Shown: positions 8,601 to 16,848, counted from the first letter of the stretch. The stretch is 64,000 bases of DNA from Desulfovibrio sp. (GCA_024683955.1 JAIKXS010000030.1:1-64000), one strand, 5' to 3'. Program-made: numbers and translations. Notes: generated by a model not told the origin, from the sequence alone.

Positions 8601-9934
8601 CAATCTCCGAAAGCACGGATAGCTCGACAGAACAACATGCCCCCTTGCTCGATCAGAAAGAACTTTCAAAAGAGAGCATACCTTCCGCCATATCTCAAAC
8701 TTCGCCTGCAAAGGATCAAGTTCGGTGGACCTTCTCACAACCTCCAGAACTTCCAAGAGAAAGACCTGCACAACCAATTCTTGATGCCGAAAGTTCCTCT
8801 CTGGACGGAATTTCTCTTCCCTTGCCCCATCCCGAAGCAACTCGCCAGCTGGAGAGAAAAAGAATCATAACGACTGAAGAAGCGGTCACCAACCCAGCTA
8901 CGGATCACGAGCTCCCCGATACTGTGGCAGGGCAGCCGTCGGATAGAAGTCCCCTCTCAGAATACGTCAGCGATGATGCTCGCAGAACCATGTTCATGGA
9001 TGACGAATGGGTAGGAGAGCCCTTTCCTGTTAAAAGTCCTAAAAAAGAGGCAGCTGCCTGCGACGAAATAAAATTGGAAGATACACATTCTCATCCAACT
9101 GTAAAAAATTCCCTGAATGAGAATGATCATGAAAGGGAGTTGGATCATTGCCCTGCTGAAAAAACTCACGATTCCTTGGAACAGGAAGCTCCATCCTGGC
9201 TCTCATTGGACTCGAGCAAAAAACCTTCGCCTGCACTATCGAACCCCTTACCAAAAGAATCGGAAAATGTGCCAGAAAAATCTGCAACAGAATGGACATC
9301 AGCGGACGAGTGGGTGGGAGAACCTTTCCCCGTAAGCAAACCGTCATTCACCACTTCTGAGGAATCTGCATCATCTGCCTCATCAATGCCCGAATCCTCT
9401 TCCACACATGACAAATCAGTCGGGAACCCCATCCATGTTACCGGACAAAATCTGGAGGACATACCTAAGAAAAAGGCCTCGTCATGGACCTATGAGGGAG
9501 ACTCTCAAAATAGACGACAGGACTCAGACAACGTGCTGGACTTTATCGAAGGAATTAAGGACGTTGATGCGGTACAGATGTCTCCGCTCCCAGCGAGTTT
9601 GTCCACCCTTCCTAATGATCTCACGCCTTCCGCACCCGTGGAAGAACAGGGAAGAGGTCCTGACCCGGCGCTCCTCGCCTTTGTGGAGCGTCTTGAGATA
9701 GCAGTTAACGACGCACAAAAAGCCTTACAACTTGGCCAAACAATGCGCGTCGCAGAAGCTGCGAATCGAATAGCTGCAGAATGCGATGCTTTCAGCTTCC
9801 GTGTTCTAGCGCGTATTGCACGTTGCGTTGAACAGGCAGGAAAAGCAGGGGACATCCATGCACTAGCTGATCTTCTTCCTGAACTTGTTCATCAAATTGA
9901 GCGTAGCAACATTGCATTAAAACAGATTCGCTAG
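5687..9934 (+). CDS. hybrid histidine kinase-like protein lacking phosphotransfer residues
   Basis: Membrane protein of 1415 residues. In order: signal/anchor (about 8-30), a periplasmic 7TMR-DISMED2-like sensor domain (about 45-180), seven membrane segments (about 185-380), a DHp-like helix region, an ATPase-like domain with a recognisable G1 box D593-T-G-K-G-M, a receiver-like fold (about 652-770), about 540 acidic, Ser/Pro-rich and apparently disordered residues, and an HPt-like helical bundle (about 1325-1415). The phosphoacceptor positions are altered: the H-box reads N448-D-L-E-E-P-L where H-E-L-R-T-P-L is usual, the N-box reads L-V-E-S-S-V-R-A-T without its Asn, the receiver has T-H-G-G where the Asp normally lies, and the HPt position is N1360. 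Two copies of D-E-W-V-G-E-P-F-P-V lie in the linker. It follows the ccm operon by 46 bases. I infer a scaffold or sensor working without phosphorelay; ligand unknown. Confidence 0.7.
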   Translation: MRIEIHLKCFCVILLSLLITIFVHSPTTVFSAPEVPSDLKGENVPFLPYLEYTLDEKGNLDIETLALEKSLEFFPLHPFEIDPKTGVYWLRFTLASQTEGTRQVEWLLALGESLPGDPKLYVPDLAPASGAPQWREIPITDRHIISLPEHDTEAKTCYIRLAGPPGLWFNPTLRSPHNAANNWGALAHPAAVIALGLLLLLCLVRCFAESGQWRIWTALFVASSLASAYMGLPTVETGHVGFDQYACVLAPGVALMLLPHIARYILSTGKLSRIIDAQLILLTLVGACVTLLPLAPGCAWLAHFLELWPLGTVFFIPTALWALFLGLPRSQRFLLVCLIPPIFTASGILGLLSGFPPDFFGTMPLWGITMSALLLVSAPNPKPAREQKKAEEETITLKDLEDPNLKIVSLEPDAPMPPRETTNLQEEKKEKSIVSQDNRIQIPSSLANDLEEPLYTLFTESQKLENCALPPAVRSHANTMVDCAKRLLSIVHGECLETGSQDKENALIDLQIMMRDIYNNALQASKNSELALGWYMPPDLPSIYAGNTKALRTALQMLVESSVRATDQGSVHFTVQKYPESDDPGHLLFAVTDTGKGMPPRDRSGIALSRAWEVAASSGGSISLESSTEGTTVYLSVHLVSQAEMKQKKFIVEKPHILISTEKSAMHEQLHSIIEPMHLRTTDVDSLQEALSVQREDPASLVITHGGSATPLAKPLIEELRKVALNAGAPFCKILAITTTDLEWTELGKAGYTLALLEPLDVEALRTTVAEFKEDFEAGLDRSRKSQRSQEIDLPLPDLFGSGNRRVPKHMDELKGLASIIHSFSSLPSKEHLENPDLALFEDKESESPQNSVPSAQTDKLNIIPPLSDKSLDSLSLTPDNEKQDLPKPFSDNLPKNEAVCPPTLVDVTNEMEEKTLSPADFSDDKARCESTRGQSNPPSSHKEPSTTLEQKKNECPEETPSNDIHKQTIPPISESTDSSTEQHAPLLDQKELSKESIPSAISQTSPAKDQVRWTFSQPPELPRERPAQPILDAESSSLDGISLPLPHPEATRQLERKRIITTEEAVTNPATDHELPDTVAGQPSDRSPLSEYVSDDARRTMFMDDEWVGEPFPVKSPKKEAAACDEIKLEDTHSHPTVKNSLNENDHERELDHCPAEKTHDSLEQEAPSWLSLDSSKKPSPALSNPLPKESENVPEKSATEWTSADEWVGEPFPVSKPSFTTSEESASSASSMPESSSTHDKSVGNPIHVTGQNLEDIPKKKASSWTYEGDSQNRRQDSDNVLDFIEGIKDVDAVQMSPLPASLSTLPNDLTPSAPVEEQGRGPDPALLAFVERLEIAVNDAQKALQLGQTMRVAEAANRIAAECDAFSFRVLARIARCVEQAGKAGDIHALADLLPELVHQIERSNIALKQIR

Positions 9935-9995
9935 CAGGAATATCTATTTTATTCGCACTTAGTTTAAATACATTATAAAATAGGGGGGATACTCC

Positions 9996-10415
9996 ATGTT
10001 TAAAAAAGTTTTAATACCAATTAGCAGCAAGACAAAAGAACGCTCTCAAAAAGCAGTGGAGGCGGCCTTGCAACTTTCCCCTAGTGAAATACTGCTTTTA
10101 CATGTTCTCGATCCTGTACCTGAAATGATCGGAGGTCGAGACAGAAAACATCTTCAGGAAGAAGCTGACGCGGCTGTACAAAATATTTTCTGCGAATATG
10201 AAAGCGTAATAAAAAAAGCCAATATCCATTGCTCAAAAATTATAGACCGCGGAGTCCCGGCAAATATCATTGTAAAAGTAGCTGAACGGGAAAAAGTAGA
10301 CGTTATTGTCATGTTTAGCGACGGAAGGGACTGCGTCACAGACATGCTTCTGGGCTCCTGCACAGAACGTGTCCTTCGCAATACTGCGACAACGCTTTTG
10401 ATTATCCGTAAATAA
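9996..10415 (+). CDS. universal stress protein (UspA family)
   Basis: Cytoplasmic protein of 139 residues with the full Usp alpha/beta fold. The N-terminus (M-F-K-K-V-L-I-P-I) leads into the first strand, and the C-terminal nucleotide-loop region reads L-L-G-S-C-T-E-R-V-L-R-N, a divergent version of the G-x2-G-x9-G-(S/T) ATP-binding motif of the family. A ribosome binding site (AGGGGGGAT) precedes the ATG. It is probably monocistronic; a strong hairpin lies 40 bases after the stop codon. Confidence 0.9.
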   Translation: MFKKVLIPISSKTKERSQKAVEAALQLSPSEILLLHVLDPVPEMIGGRDRKHLQEEADAAVQNIFCEYESVIKKANIHCSKIIDRGVPANIIVKVAEREKVDVIVMFSDGRDCVTDMLLGSCTERVLRNTATTLLIIRK

Positions 10416-10869
10416 TAAAGCAAGTACCGGTGTGCTCCTCTTATAGTTTAAAATCGATGAGGCGGGGCTGGTCGCTCCCCCTGCCTCATCCTAATGCCAC
10501 CCACAAGACGTACGGTCCCCCCGCGCACGGTTCTTCAGCATACGATCTAACCTCGCTCCTAACCTTATAGTCCGTCGAACACCTCGTACATTTACAGCTT
10601 TACCTCAGATCTTCCCCAATATCTCACCTTCGCTCTCTGATAACTTTTTTCGATTCACTCTTTACGCCCTCACACCTTCTCCCCGTTCAGAACGCCATCA
10701 TTTTTCCCGTCTCTCCGTCTCTGCATTCTTTTATCAAACGCGCTTCGCCACCTCCCCTTCTGGGCGATGATATAAGGTGCATCTTTAAATCCTCCCTTGC
10801 CGGCAAGATCTTTTGCATCGTGTCGAATGCATGCTTATCTGCGGTGTCGTTACAGGTGAAATCTCTAGT
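10416..10869. other. non-coding region with hairpin and possible group II intron remnant
   Basis: No convincing gene in these 454 bases. The first part holds the hairpin at 10455-10489. Read on the minus strand, about 10560 down to 10455 resembles the 3' end of a bacterial group II intron: a domain V-like segment with C-G-T-A-C-G near the end, then a domain VI-like hairpin with a bulged A. The resemblance is from memory of intron consensus sequences, and the candidate domain V is degenerate, so this is only a suggestion. No reverse transcriptase frame is left. Confidence 0.3.
10455..10489. terminator. strong hairpin after the usp gene
   Basis: Outer stem G-A-T-G-A-G-G-C with G-C-C-T-C-A-T-C, plus an inner GGGG/CCCC stem separated by a one-base bulge and a loop of about ten bases. 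It follows the usp stop by 40 bases and could end that transcript, but there is no T-run on either side, so it may instead be a structural RNA remnant. Confidence 0.4.
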
Positions 10870-10884
10870 GACATGAGACCACTG
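10870..10884. repeat. left end of IS element: target duplication plus terminal inverted repeat
   Basis: GACAT (10870-10874) is the left copy of a 5-bp direct repeat, immediately followed by GAGACCACTG (10875-10884), the left copy of a perfect 10-bp inverted repeat. Both have matching partners at 12123-12137 on the other side of the transposase, which fixes the element boundaries. Confidence 0.85.
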
Positions 10885-12132
10885 CACGGTAAATCTAATA
10901 TAACGCATTGATATTATTGAATAACTATACTATATTTGACTCCAGAAAAGGAGAAAAGGAGTTCAATATGGCTGAAAAGGAATCAACATACACCTTATTT
11001 GACTGTTTTATTAACGAGTGGCGTAAAAACAACACAAAACTCGATGCCATTGATATAATGATCAAATGGAGCCCAATCGCCAAACGACTTAACAGGGTCC
11101 TTAAACGGACTGCAAATGCGGTTGGCAAGCCTGCTTATCCTTCTCTTGTTCTGTTTAAGGGTCTCGTTTTGCAACGCATGTATAATTTGAGCGATGAGGC
11201 CCTTGAAGAGTATATCTGTGACAGGCTTTCGTTTCGCCGTTTTATTGGACTCGGCATGATGGATGACGTGCCTGATGCCACGACCTTCTGCCGTTTTCGA
11301 CAGGATTTGCTGGGACAAAATCTTAGCGAAAGCCTCTTCCATATCGTTTTGAGCCAGCTTCTTAAAAAAGGTGATTTCAAGCAGGGCGTCTGCGTGGACG
11401 CAACGGTTGTGGAATCATCAAGACGTCCGCGAACGACCCTCGACGTTGTACCGGAGGACAGGGCTGAAGGTGATGCAGATGCCCCGCAGGTCACCGTTTT
11501 CCACTCAGATGACACAGAAGCGGCATGGCTGAAGAAAGGCAAAAAAACCTACTACGGCTACAAGGTGCATATGGCGTCCGATCCCACGTATGGACTTGTT
11601 GTAGGCGGACATGTCACGCCAGCAAATCGGAGCGATATGAATGAGCTTGGACAGCTGCTGTCAGAAATTATCTACCGAAATACGCGGACGCTGCTATGCA
11701 GACAAGGGCTATACCAGCAAAGCCAATCGTACCGTTGTTCGCCAGAAAGAGTTCAAAGACGGTATTATGGAAAAAGCTGTACGAGGCAAACCTCTGAGCC
11801 ACTGGCAGAAGATCCGCAACAAGAGCATCTCATCTGTACGTTGCGCTATTGAACGAATCTTCGGCACATTCAAGCGCCGTCGAAATTTTTCGCGAAGCCG
11901 TTACGTAGGACAAGCCAAGGTGGTACAGGAATTCTTCCTTGTTGCCCTGTCGTACAACCTTGTTCGTGCACGAACACTCTGCTCTGCCTAGGAGCAGTGC
12001 GCCCAAAAACCATGAAAACGAGCAAAAAAGCTATAAAAATGTAAGAAATCGCGAAGAAATGGATACATTGTAGCGAAAAATTTTCACACCGAGCCAAAAA
12101 ATTCCCTTACGACCATATTATTCAGTGGTCTC
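10875..12132 (+). mobile_element. IS5-family insertion sequence
   Basis: Element of 1258 bp bounded by perfect 10-bp inverted repeats (GAGACCACTG inward from each end) and flanked by the direct repeat GACAT, as expected for a simple transposition event. It carries one transposase frame, now broken by a frameshift, with IS5-type DDE residues. The intact ends and duplication suggest a fairly recent insertion. The target is the roughly 840-bp gene-poor gap between usp and glmS; joining the flanks restores an unbroken reading frame of about 77 codons on the minus strand (12278 to 12133 joined to 10869 to 10793), which I do not recognise. Confidence 0.88.
10968..11991 (+). pseudogene. IS5-family transposase, frameshifted
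   Basis: The transposase starts at ATG 10968 behind AAGGAG, and reads about 235 codons with the IS5 N-terminal region and the first catalytic Asp (C-V-D-A-T-V-V). Near 11670-11680 the similarity moves to the next forward frame, which carries the second Asp (C-Y-A-D-K-G-Y) and the Glu (C-A-I-E-R-I-F-G) and ends at 11991. One extra base, or two missing bases, explains this. All three DDE residues survive but in two frames. No slippery heptamer is obvious at the junction, so a plain disabling mutation or a sequencing error is more likely than programmed frameshifting. Confidence 0.85.
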
Positions 12133-12137
12133 GACAT
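12123..12137. repeat. right end of IS element: terminal inverted repeat plus target duplication
   Basis: CAGTGGTCTC (12123-12132) is the exact inverse of the left terminal repeat, and GACAT (12133-12137) duplicates the five bases that precede the left end. Confidence 0.85.
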
Positions 12138-12306
12138 GATGAAATCAGCGTCACACGTCCCTATCATCTTACCTGCAACAAAAACCGTATGCCATTGCGC
12201 AATCCGAGTCACTATACGGACACTCCAACTGTTGTTCATCAGTCTTAAAGAGGAGGTCGAACCCTCGTCGTTCCCCACCCGAGGAACACCTGGGCGAGCG
12301 CATTAT

Positions 12307-12344
12307 AAAGACCACCCGGAGAGATCTGTCTCCAAGTGGTCTTT
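12307..12344. terminator. hairpin, candidate terminator downstream of glmS
   Basis: Perfect 9-bp outer stem A-A-A-G-A-C-C-A-C / G-T-G-G-T-C-T-T-T with an inner GGAGA/TCTCC stem. It lies beyond the 3' end of glmS (minus strand) and has A/T ends on both sides, so it could stop transcripts from either direction. Confidence 0.5.
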
Positions 12345-12360
12345 AAATGTACAACCAGAA

Positions 12361-12415
12361 ATATGAACCCCGCCCAATGTTTCATTCAACATTGCTCAGC
12401 GGGGCTGCTTCATAT
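12361..12415. terminator. long imperfect hairpin downstream of glmS
   Basis: A nested palindrome: ATATGAA/TTCATAT outside, CCCCGC/GCGGGG in the middle and AATGTT/AACATT inside. It is the first structure that RNA polymerase leaving glmS would meet. There is no long T-run, so termination may depend on the second hairpin at 12307-12344. Confidence 0.4.
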
Positions 12416-12516
12416 GATTTTCAGAAGACAATGTGAACCCGCTAGGACTTGGACCGATCTGTCGCATTGGTTATGATTCATACAAAAAGCGGGTCATACT
12501 CCTAACATGAAACCAT

Positions 12517-14346
12517 CTATTCAACCGTAACGCTTTTCGCTAAGTTCCTCGGTTGATCGACATCCTTTCCAAGATAATCGGCAACTTCATAACTGAAAAA
12601 CTGCAGACACGGAAGAACAAAAAAGGCACCGAGAGCCCCCATTCCCGAAGGAATTTGCCAGATATCATCGACCTTAATATCAACATTGAAATCCGTAAGC
12701 ACGATAATATGTCCCTGCCTTGCCTGAATTTCCACAATGTTTGACTTCACTTTCGGATAGAGCCTGTCATTTAGCGCAATGACAAAACTAGGAAAGTTGG
12801 GATCTATCAGCGCAATGGGCCCGTGCTTCATCTCACCTGCGGCATAGCCTTCGGCATGGATATAGGAAAGTTCTTTCAGTTTAAGAGCACCCTCTAGAGC
12901 AAGGGCGAAGCAATGCCCTCGTCCAAGATAAAAGAAACTTTTTGCCTGTGCATATTTCCTCGATAAGCGTTTTGCCTCAGTATGCATTACCGGCAGCGCT
13001 TCCTCAAGACGTTTCGGCAAATCGGCAAGAGCACGCAAGATCTTCTCCTCACGCCCTTCCTCAAGAACCTGCTTCCGCTCACCGTAATAGATGGCAAGAC
13101 AGGCAAGCATGGTCATTTGGCTCGTCATTGCCTTAGTCGACGCAACGCTGATTTCAGGTCCTGCTTGCGTATAGAGAACAACATCCGCCTCTCGGGCGAT
13201 GGATGAACCAACAACATTGCAAATACCGACGGTTGTAACACCCTGCTCACGTGCAATGCGCAGAGCTGCAAGAGTGTCAGCCGTTTCTCCGCTCTGACTG
13301 ATTACAAGGACCAAGTCTTCTGCGGGATCAAGAAGAAAACGTTCCTTATAACGAAATTCCGAGGCAATCTCGATCTGTACCGGGATACGGGCCCAGGATT
13401 CAAAAAGATGGCTGCTCCAAAGACCGGCGTGATAGGAGGTACCACAGGCAACAATATGAAGACGCCTTGGGATAGTAAGGTTATCAAGCTCTGGAAGAAC
13501 AACCCCCTGCCATTCTCTGATACGGCCCGTAAGGCCGTCTTTTATAACCTGAGGCTGTTCAAAAATTTCTTTCAGCATAAAATGGCGGAAACCGCCTTTC
13601 TGAGCCGCCTGCATGCTCCACTGGATACACTGTTCCTGCTTTTGCACGCAAGCAAGGTCGTCACTTCGATACACGGAATACGAATTGGCATCTGCAACGA
13701 GAATTTCTCCGTCTTCAAGAAAAACTACATTTCTGGTATATGAGAGGAAGGCGGGAATATCCGATGCTACAAAATTTTCCCCAATGCCAATGCCAAAAAT
13801 AAGAGGCGCCGCCATACGAGCTGCGTAGAGGATTTCCGGATTTTCTCTTTCGAGAAGACAGATTGCATAGGCCCCATGAGCTTTTTGGAGGGCGATCCGT
13901 AAGGCATGAAGAAGATCAGGCTGGTTCTTTCTCTCTTCCGCAATGAGGTTAACAAGCACTTCAGTGTCCGTATCAGAATGGAACGTATATCCTTTGCGGA
14001 CGAGATTTTCCTTTATTTCCAGATAATTTTCGATAATACCGTTATGAACAAGGATCAGACTCTTATCATTACTTATGTGTGGATGGGCGTTCCGTTCCTC
14101 GGGAACACCGTGGGTTGCCCAGCGTGTATGCCCAATTGCGCACGTCACTGTCAACGCCGTAGTACTATGACTAATTTTTTCTGAAAGATTCTTAAGTTTT
14201 CCAGCAGATCGAACTACTTCAAGCTTGTTTTGGAAGCCATATCCGATGCCAGCTGAGTCATACCCACGATATTCCAAATGTTCTAGGCCCTCAAAGGCAA
14301 CAGGTATCGCAGGTCGATGTCCTGTATAGCCAACTATCCCACACAT
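12517..14346 (-). CDS. glmS: glutamine--fructose-6-phosphate aminotransferase (isomerizing)
   Basis: Makes glucosamine-6-phosphate from fructose-6-phosphate and glutamine, the first step to UDP-GlcNAc for peptidoglycan and LPS. The 609-residue length is typical. The N-terminus M-C-G-I-V-G-Y exposes the nucleophilic Cys of the class II glutaminase domain, followed by R-G-Y-D-S-A-G. Two sugar-isomerase domains follow, with S-Q-S-G-E-T-A-D-T in the first, and the protein ends in K-S-V-T-V-E as the family does. The gene stands alone on the minus strand; no glmS ribozyme or other leader RNA is apparent upstream. Confidence 0.97.
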   Translation of the reverse strand: MCGIVGYTGHRPAIPVAFEGLEHLEYRGYDSAGIGYGFQNKLEVVRSAGKLKNLSEKISHSTTALTVTCAIGHTRWATHGVPEERNAHPHISNDKSLILVHNGIIENYLEIKENLVRKGYTFHSDTDTEVLVNLIAEERKNQPDLLHALRIALQKAHGAYAICLLERENPEILYAARMAAPLIFGIGIGENFVASDIPAFLSYTRNVVFLEDGEILVADANSYSVYRSDDLACVQKQEQCIQWSMQAAQKGGFRHFMLKEIFEQPQVIKDGLTGRIREWQGVVLPELDNLTIPRRLHIVACGTSYHAGLWSSHLFESWARIPVQIEIASEFRYKERFLLDPAEDLVLVISQSGETADTLAALRIAREQGVTTVGICNVVGSSIAREADVVLYTQAGPEISVASTKAMTSQMTMLACLAIYYGERKQVLEEGREEKILRALADLPKRLEEALPVMHTEAKRLSRKYAQAKSFFYLGRGHCFALALEGALKLKELSYIHAEGYAAGEMKHGPIALIDPNFPSFVIALNDRLYPKVKSNIVEIQARQGHIIVLTDFNVDIKVDDIWQIPSGMGALGAFFVLPCLQFFSYEVADYLGKDVDQPRNLAKSVTVE

Positions 14347-14471
14347 ACGCTGAACCGCCTTATAAAACAGATACGTCTAAAAAATCCAAAGGTTCACACC
14401 CAGGGCATATACAACAACTCGGAAAAAAGCACTTCCGCCCTTCTCTCTTGTTTGTTCTCTCAGTCGTGCTC

Positions 14472-16385
14472 CTAACTGTCAAAACGATCTGCCTTTTCAT
14501 ACTGGACATTGGTTATTTTAGCTTTTTTACGAAGCTCATTAACAAAGAACGATCGAATATTGTCAGCAGTGTCAGCGGCATAACCGTTTTTCAGAATACC
14601 TCCAATACGTTCCCAGTCAGCCTCGTCAGCATTTTTGACAGACTGAACATGAAAAAGAGCGGCACCCGTTGCCCCTCCTTCTTTCATGCGCACAACGTAT
14701 GGGATACCAAGCCACTCATCCTTTGCAGCGGCAAAGCATGCAGTTATCAAGTCATCGTCAACTACAAAGGGAGATATTTCGCCAGAACGCTCAACTTCAC
14801 CGGAGGTTTTCAACCCGAGTTTAGCCCGTTGCTCTTGAGATACTGGCCCGTTAACGAGTTCTTTTCTGACTTTTTCCGCCTTCTTAAGGGCCGCTTCCTG
14901 TGCTTTTTTCGCAAGAAGTGCTTTTTCTATTTTTTCCCGCACATCCTCAAAGGACAATATACTCTCTTTCTGCAGCCCATCTACCTTAACAACAACAGCG
15001 TCTTCGCCTGCTTGCAGCAATGTATCTATGGGCATGCCAGAAAGCAGAAGGGCAGCATCCTGGGAACTGAAGCCCATTTTGGAGACGAAGTCATCAGCAC
15101 TCAAGTAGCCGCTTTTCTCAACAGAAAGACCTGTAGAAGCAGCACTCTCGCCAAGGTCCTTTCCTAACAGGGTATTCTCAAGCAAGGTCTCGCCCACCTC
15201 AGCAACCTTATCCTGCCCCAGTTCAAGTGCCATACTGGCAAGAATTTCTTTTTTCACTTCGTCAAAGGTCCGTACTTTTTCTTCACGTTTCTCATGAACA
15301 AGAATGACATGCAGACCAAACTGACTCAAAACAGGTTTTTCTGAAACAACACCAACTTCTTGAGAAAATGCTGCCTTTTCAAATGGTTCAACCGTAACAC
15401 CACGTTCTATCCAGCCAAGTTCTCCGTCTTTTCCGGCAGCACGGCTATCGTTATATTTATTTGCCAAATCAGCAAATTTTTTGCCCCCCTTCAATTCCGC
15501 ATAAATGGTCTGCACTTTTTCATCAGCCGCCTTTTTCTCCTCTTCTGAGGCCTTGGGATCTAAAGGAACAAGAATATGAGCTACCCGGACAGCCTCATGC
15601 TCGACATAGCGGTCACGGTTTTTATCGTACCATGCCTTGGCGTCAGCTTCTGAAATACTCTTTGGATCGACAAGTTTGGCTGGTGCAAGCCTGACAAAAC
15701 TGATTTCGGCCTTCTTTGGCAGCGTAAATTCGGTTTTATGCCCCTCATAATACGTTTTTTTCTCCTCATCTGTCACACTCACACCTGAGAGAAAATCCGA
15801 GGACGGAATAAAGAGATAGTCCAGAACACGTTTTTCAAACAAAAAATCGAAGCGACTCCTTGCCGCCTCAGGATCAATCCAGACGGAGGAGGAAACAAGT
15901 TCAAGCATTTTGTTAAAAAGTAATTCATCACGCATCTGTTGTTCAAAATCCGTCGCAGAAAGACGCAAGGATGCAAGTCCCCGCGCATATGACTCCTTGT
16001 CAAGCTTCCCGCTGTCATTCTGAAAGAGTTCATTCTGCTCAATAGCGTTCCGTAATTCGAGCGGGGTAATCTGCATTCCCAATCTTTCTGCTTCTTGCCT
16101 AACCAATGCATGAGCAATCATGTTCTGCAAAACCTGACGGCCAAGATGCTCTGCCTTCATCTGCTCCCTGCTCATTCCACGGCGCGCGAGTTGCTCCTCA
16201 ATCATCTGGTAATGCTTATAAAACTGTGGTTCAAGAATGGGCTCTCCGTTTACGTTGGCCATGACACGGCTGGAATCTCCTTCCGTAAAACTCCCGACCC
16301 CCCAAAACACAAAAACGAGAATTATGATGCCAAAGGCAATTTTAACGCCAAATGATTGAGCATTCGAACGGATAGAATCAAGCAT
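14472..16385 (-). CDS. PpiD-like periplasmic peptidyl-prolyl isomerase/chaperone
   Basis: Inner-membrane-anchored chaperone of 637 residues that would help newly exported proteins fold. One N-terminal membrane segment (about residues 12-30) is followed by a SurA_N-like helical domain and a parvulin rotamase domain at about residues 255-360 (V-A-H-I-L-V through G-L-H-V-I-L-V), then a second chaperone-like region. The domain order and length match PpiD. A TTG 12 bases upstream is in frame, but ATG 16385 has a G-rich binding site (GGGGTGG) and starts at the conserved M-L-D-S-I-R. A good promoter lies at 16445-16473. Confidence 0.88.
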   Translation of the reverse strand: MLDSIRSNAQSFGVKIAFGIIILVFVFWGVGSFTEGDSSRVMANVNGEPILEPQFYKHYQMIEEQLARRGMSREQMKAEHLGRQVLQNMIAHALVRQEAERLGMQITPLELRNAIEQNELFQNDSGKLDKESYARGLASLRLSATDFEQQMRDELLFNKMLELVSSSVWIDPEAARSRFDFLFEKRVLDYLFIPSSDFLSGVSVTDEEKKTYYEGHKTEFTLPKKAEISFVRLAPAKLVDPKSISEADAKAWYDKNRDRYVEHEAVRVAHILVPLDPKASEEEKKAADEKVQTIYAELKGGKKFADLANKYNDSRAAGKDGELGWIERGVTVEPFEKAAFSQEVGVVSEKPVLSQFGLHVILVHEKREEKVRTFDEVKKEILASMALELGQDKVAEVGETLLENTLLGKDLGESAASTGLSVEKSGYLSADDFVSKMGFSSQDAALLLSGMPIDTLLQAGEDAVVVKVDGLQKESILSFEDVREKIEKALLAKKAQEAALKKAEKVRKELVNGPVSQEQRAKLGLKTSGEVERSGEISPFVVDDDLITACFAAAKDEWLGIPYVVRMKEGGATGAALFHVQSVKNADEADWERIGGILKNGYAADTADNIRSFFVNELRKKAKITNVQYEKADRFDS

Positions 16386-16444
16386 TGTCCACCCCAAAAA
16401 ATCAAAAGTTGCGATTGTACGTTAGCAAATCGTAAAGGAATAGG

Positions 16445-16473
16445 ATAGTAGGTATTTTCCTCCTCTTTTTCAA
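16445..16473 (-). promoter_or_regulatory. sigma-70-type promoter of the ppiD-like gene
   Basis: On the minus strand, TTGAAA (16473-16468), a 17-base spacer and TACTAT (16450-16445), about 60 bases upstream of the start codon at 16385. Confidence 0.6.
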
Positions 16474-16644
16474 TCGATTTTTTAGAAAATTTGCGGACTT
16501 CTACGCACTAGCCAAAAAAATAATTTTGCAACGGCAGGGGAGTACAGTGACAAGAAGCGTAGCCCTATACTATATGTTTCTCAGACAGCAGTAAGAAAGT
16601 CATTTACGACATTTTCTAAAAGACCGTATGACAACGGATCAGAT

Positions 16645-16673
16645 TTGACAACGTCAAAAGAAGAGTATATTAT
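16645..16673 (+). promoter_or_regulatory. sigma-70-type promoter of tRNA-Pro
   Basis: TTGACA at 16645-16650, a 17-base spacer and TATTAT at 16668-16673: a near-consensus promoter facing the tRNA gene about 100 bases downstream. Confidence 0.65.
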
Positions 16674-16771
16674 GAATAACCTTTCGATGGCAGTTGGCAT
16701 CGCAGTTCTCGAAGTAGCTTACCCGCATAGATCTAAAGTGAGAAAGTTCCCTTTGTCGTTTTCCCAATTTT

Positions 16772-16848
16772 CGGAGCGTGGCGCAGCTTGGTAGCGCACC
16801 TGCTTTGGGAGCAGGGGGTCGAAGGTTCAAATCCTTTCGCTCCGACCA
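16772..16848 (+). tRNA. tRNA-Pro (anticodon TGG)
   Basis: A full cloverleaf can be drawn: acceptor arm CGGAGCG / CGCTCCG, D-arm with A-G-C-T-T-G-G-T-A-G-C, anticodon stem CCTGC / GCAGG around the loop T-T-T-G-G-G-A giving anticodon TGG, and the T-loop G-G-T-T-C-A-A-A-T-C-C. The 3' CCA is encoded. It is a single-gene transcript between a strong promoter and an intrinsic terminator. Confidence 0.97.

Noticed and set aside
11660..11690. Programmed ribosomal frameshift in the IS transposase
   Set aside because: No slippery heptamer or downstream structure was seen at the frame change, and the position between catalytic Asp residues is not where known IS5-group frameshifts lie.
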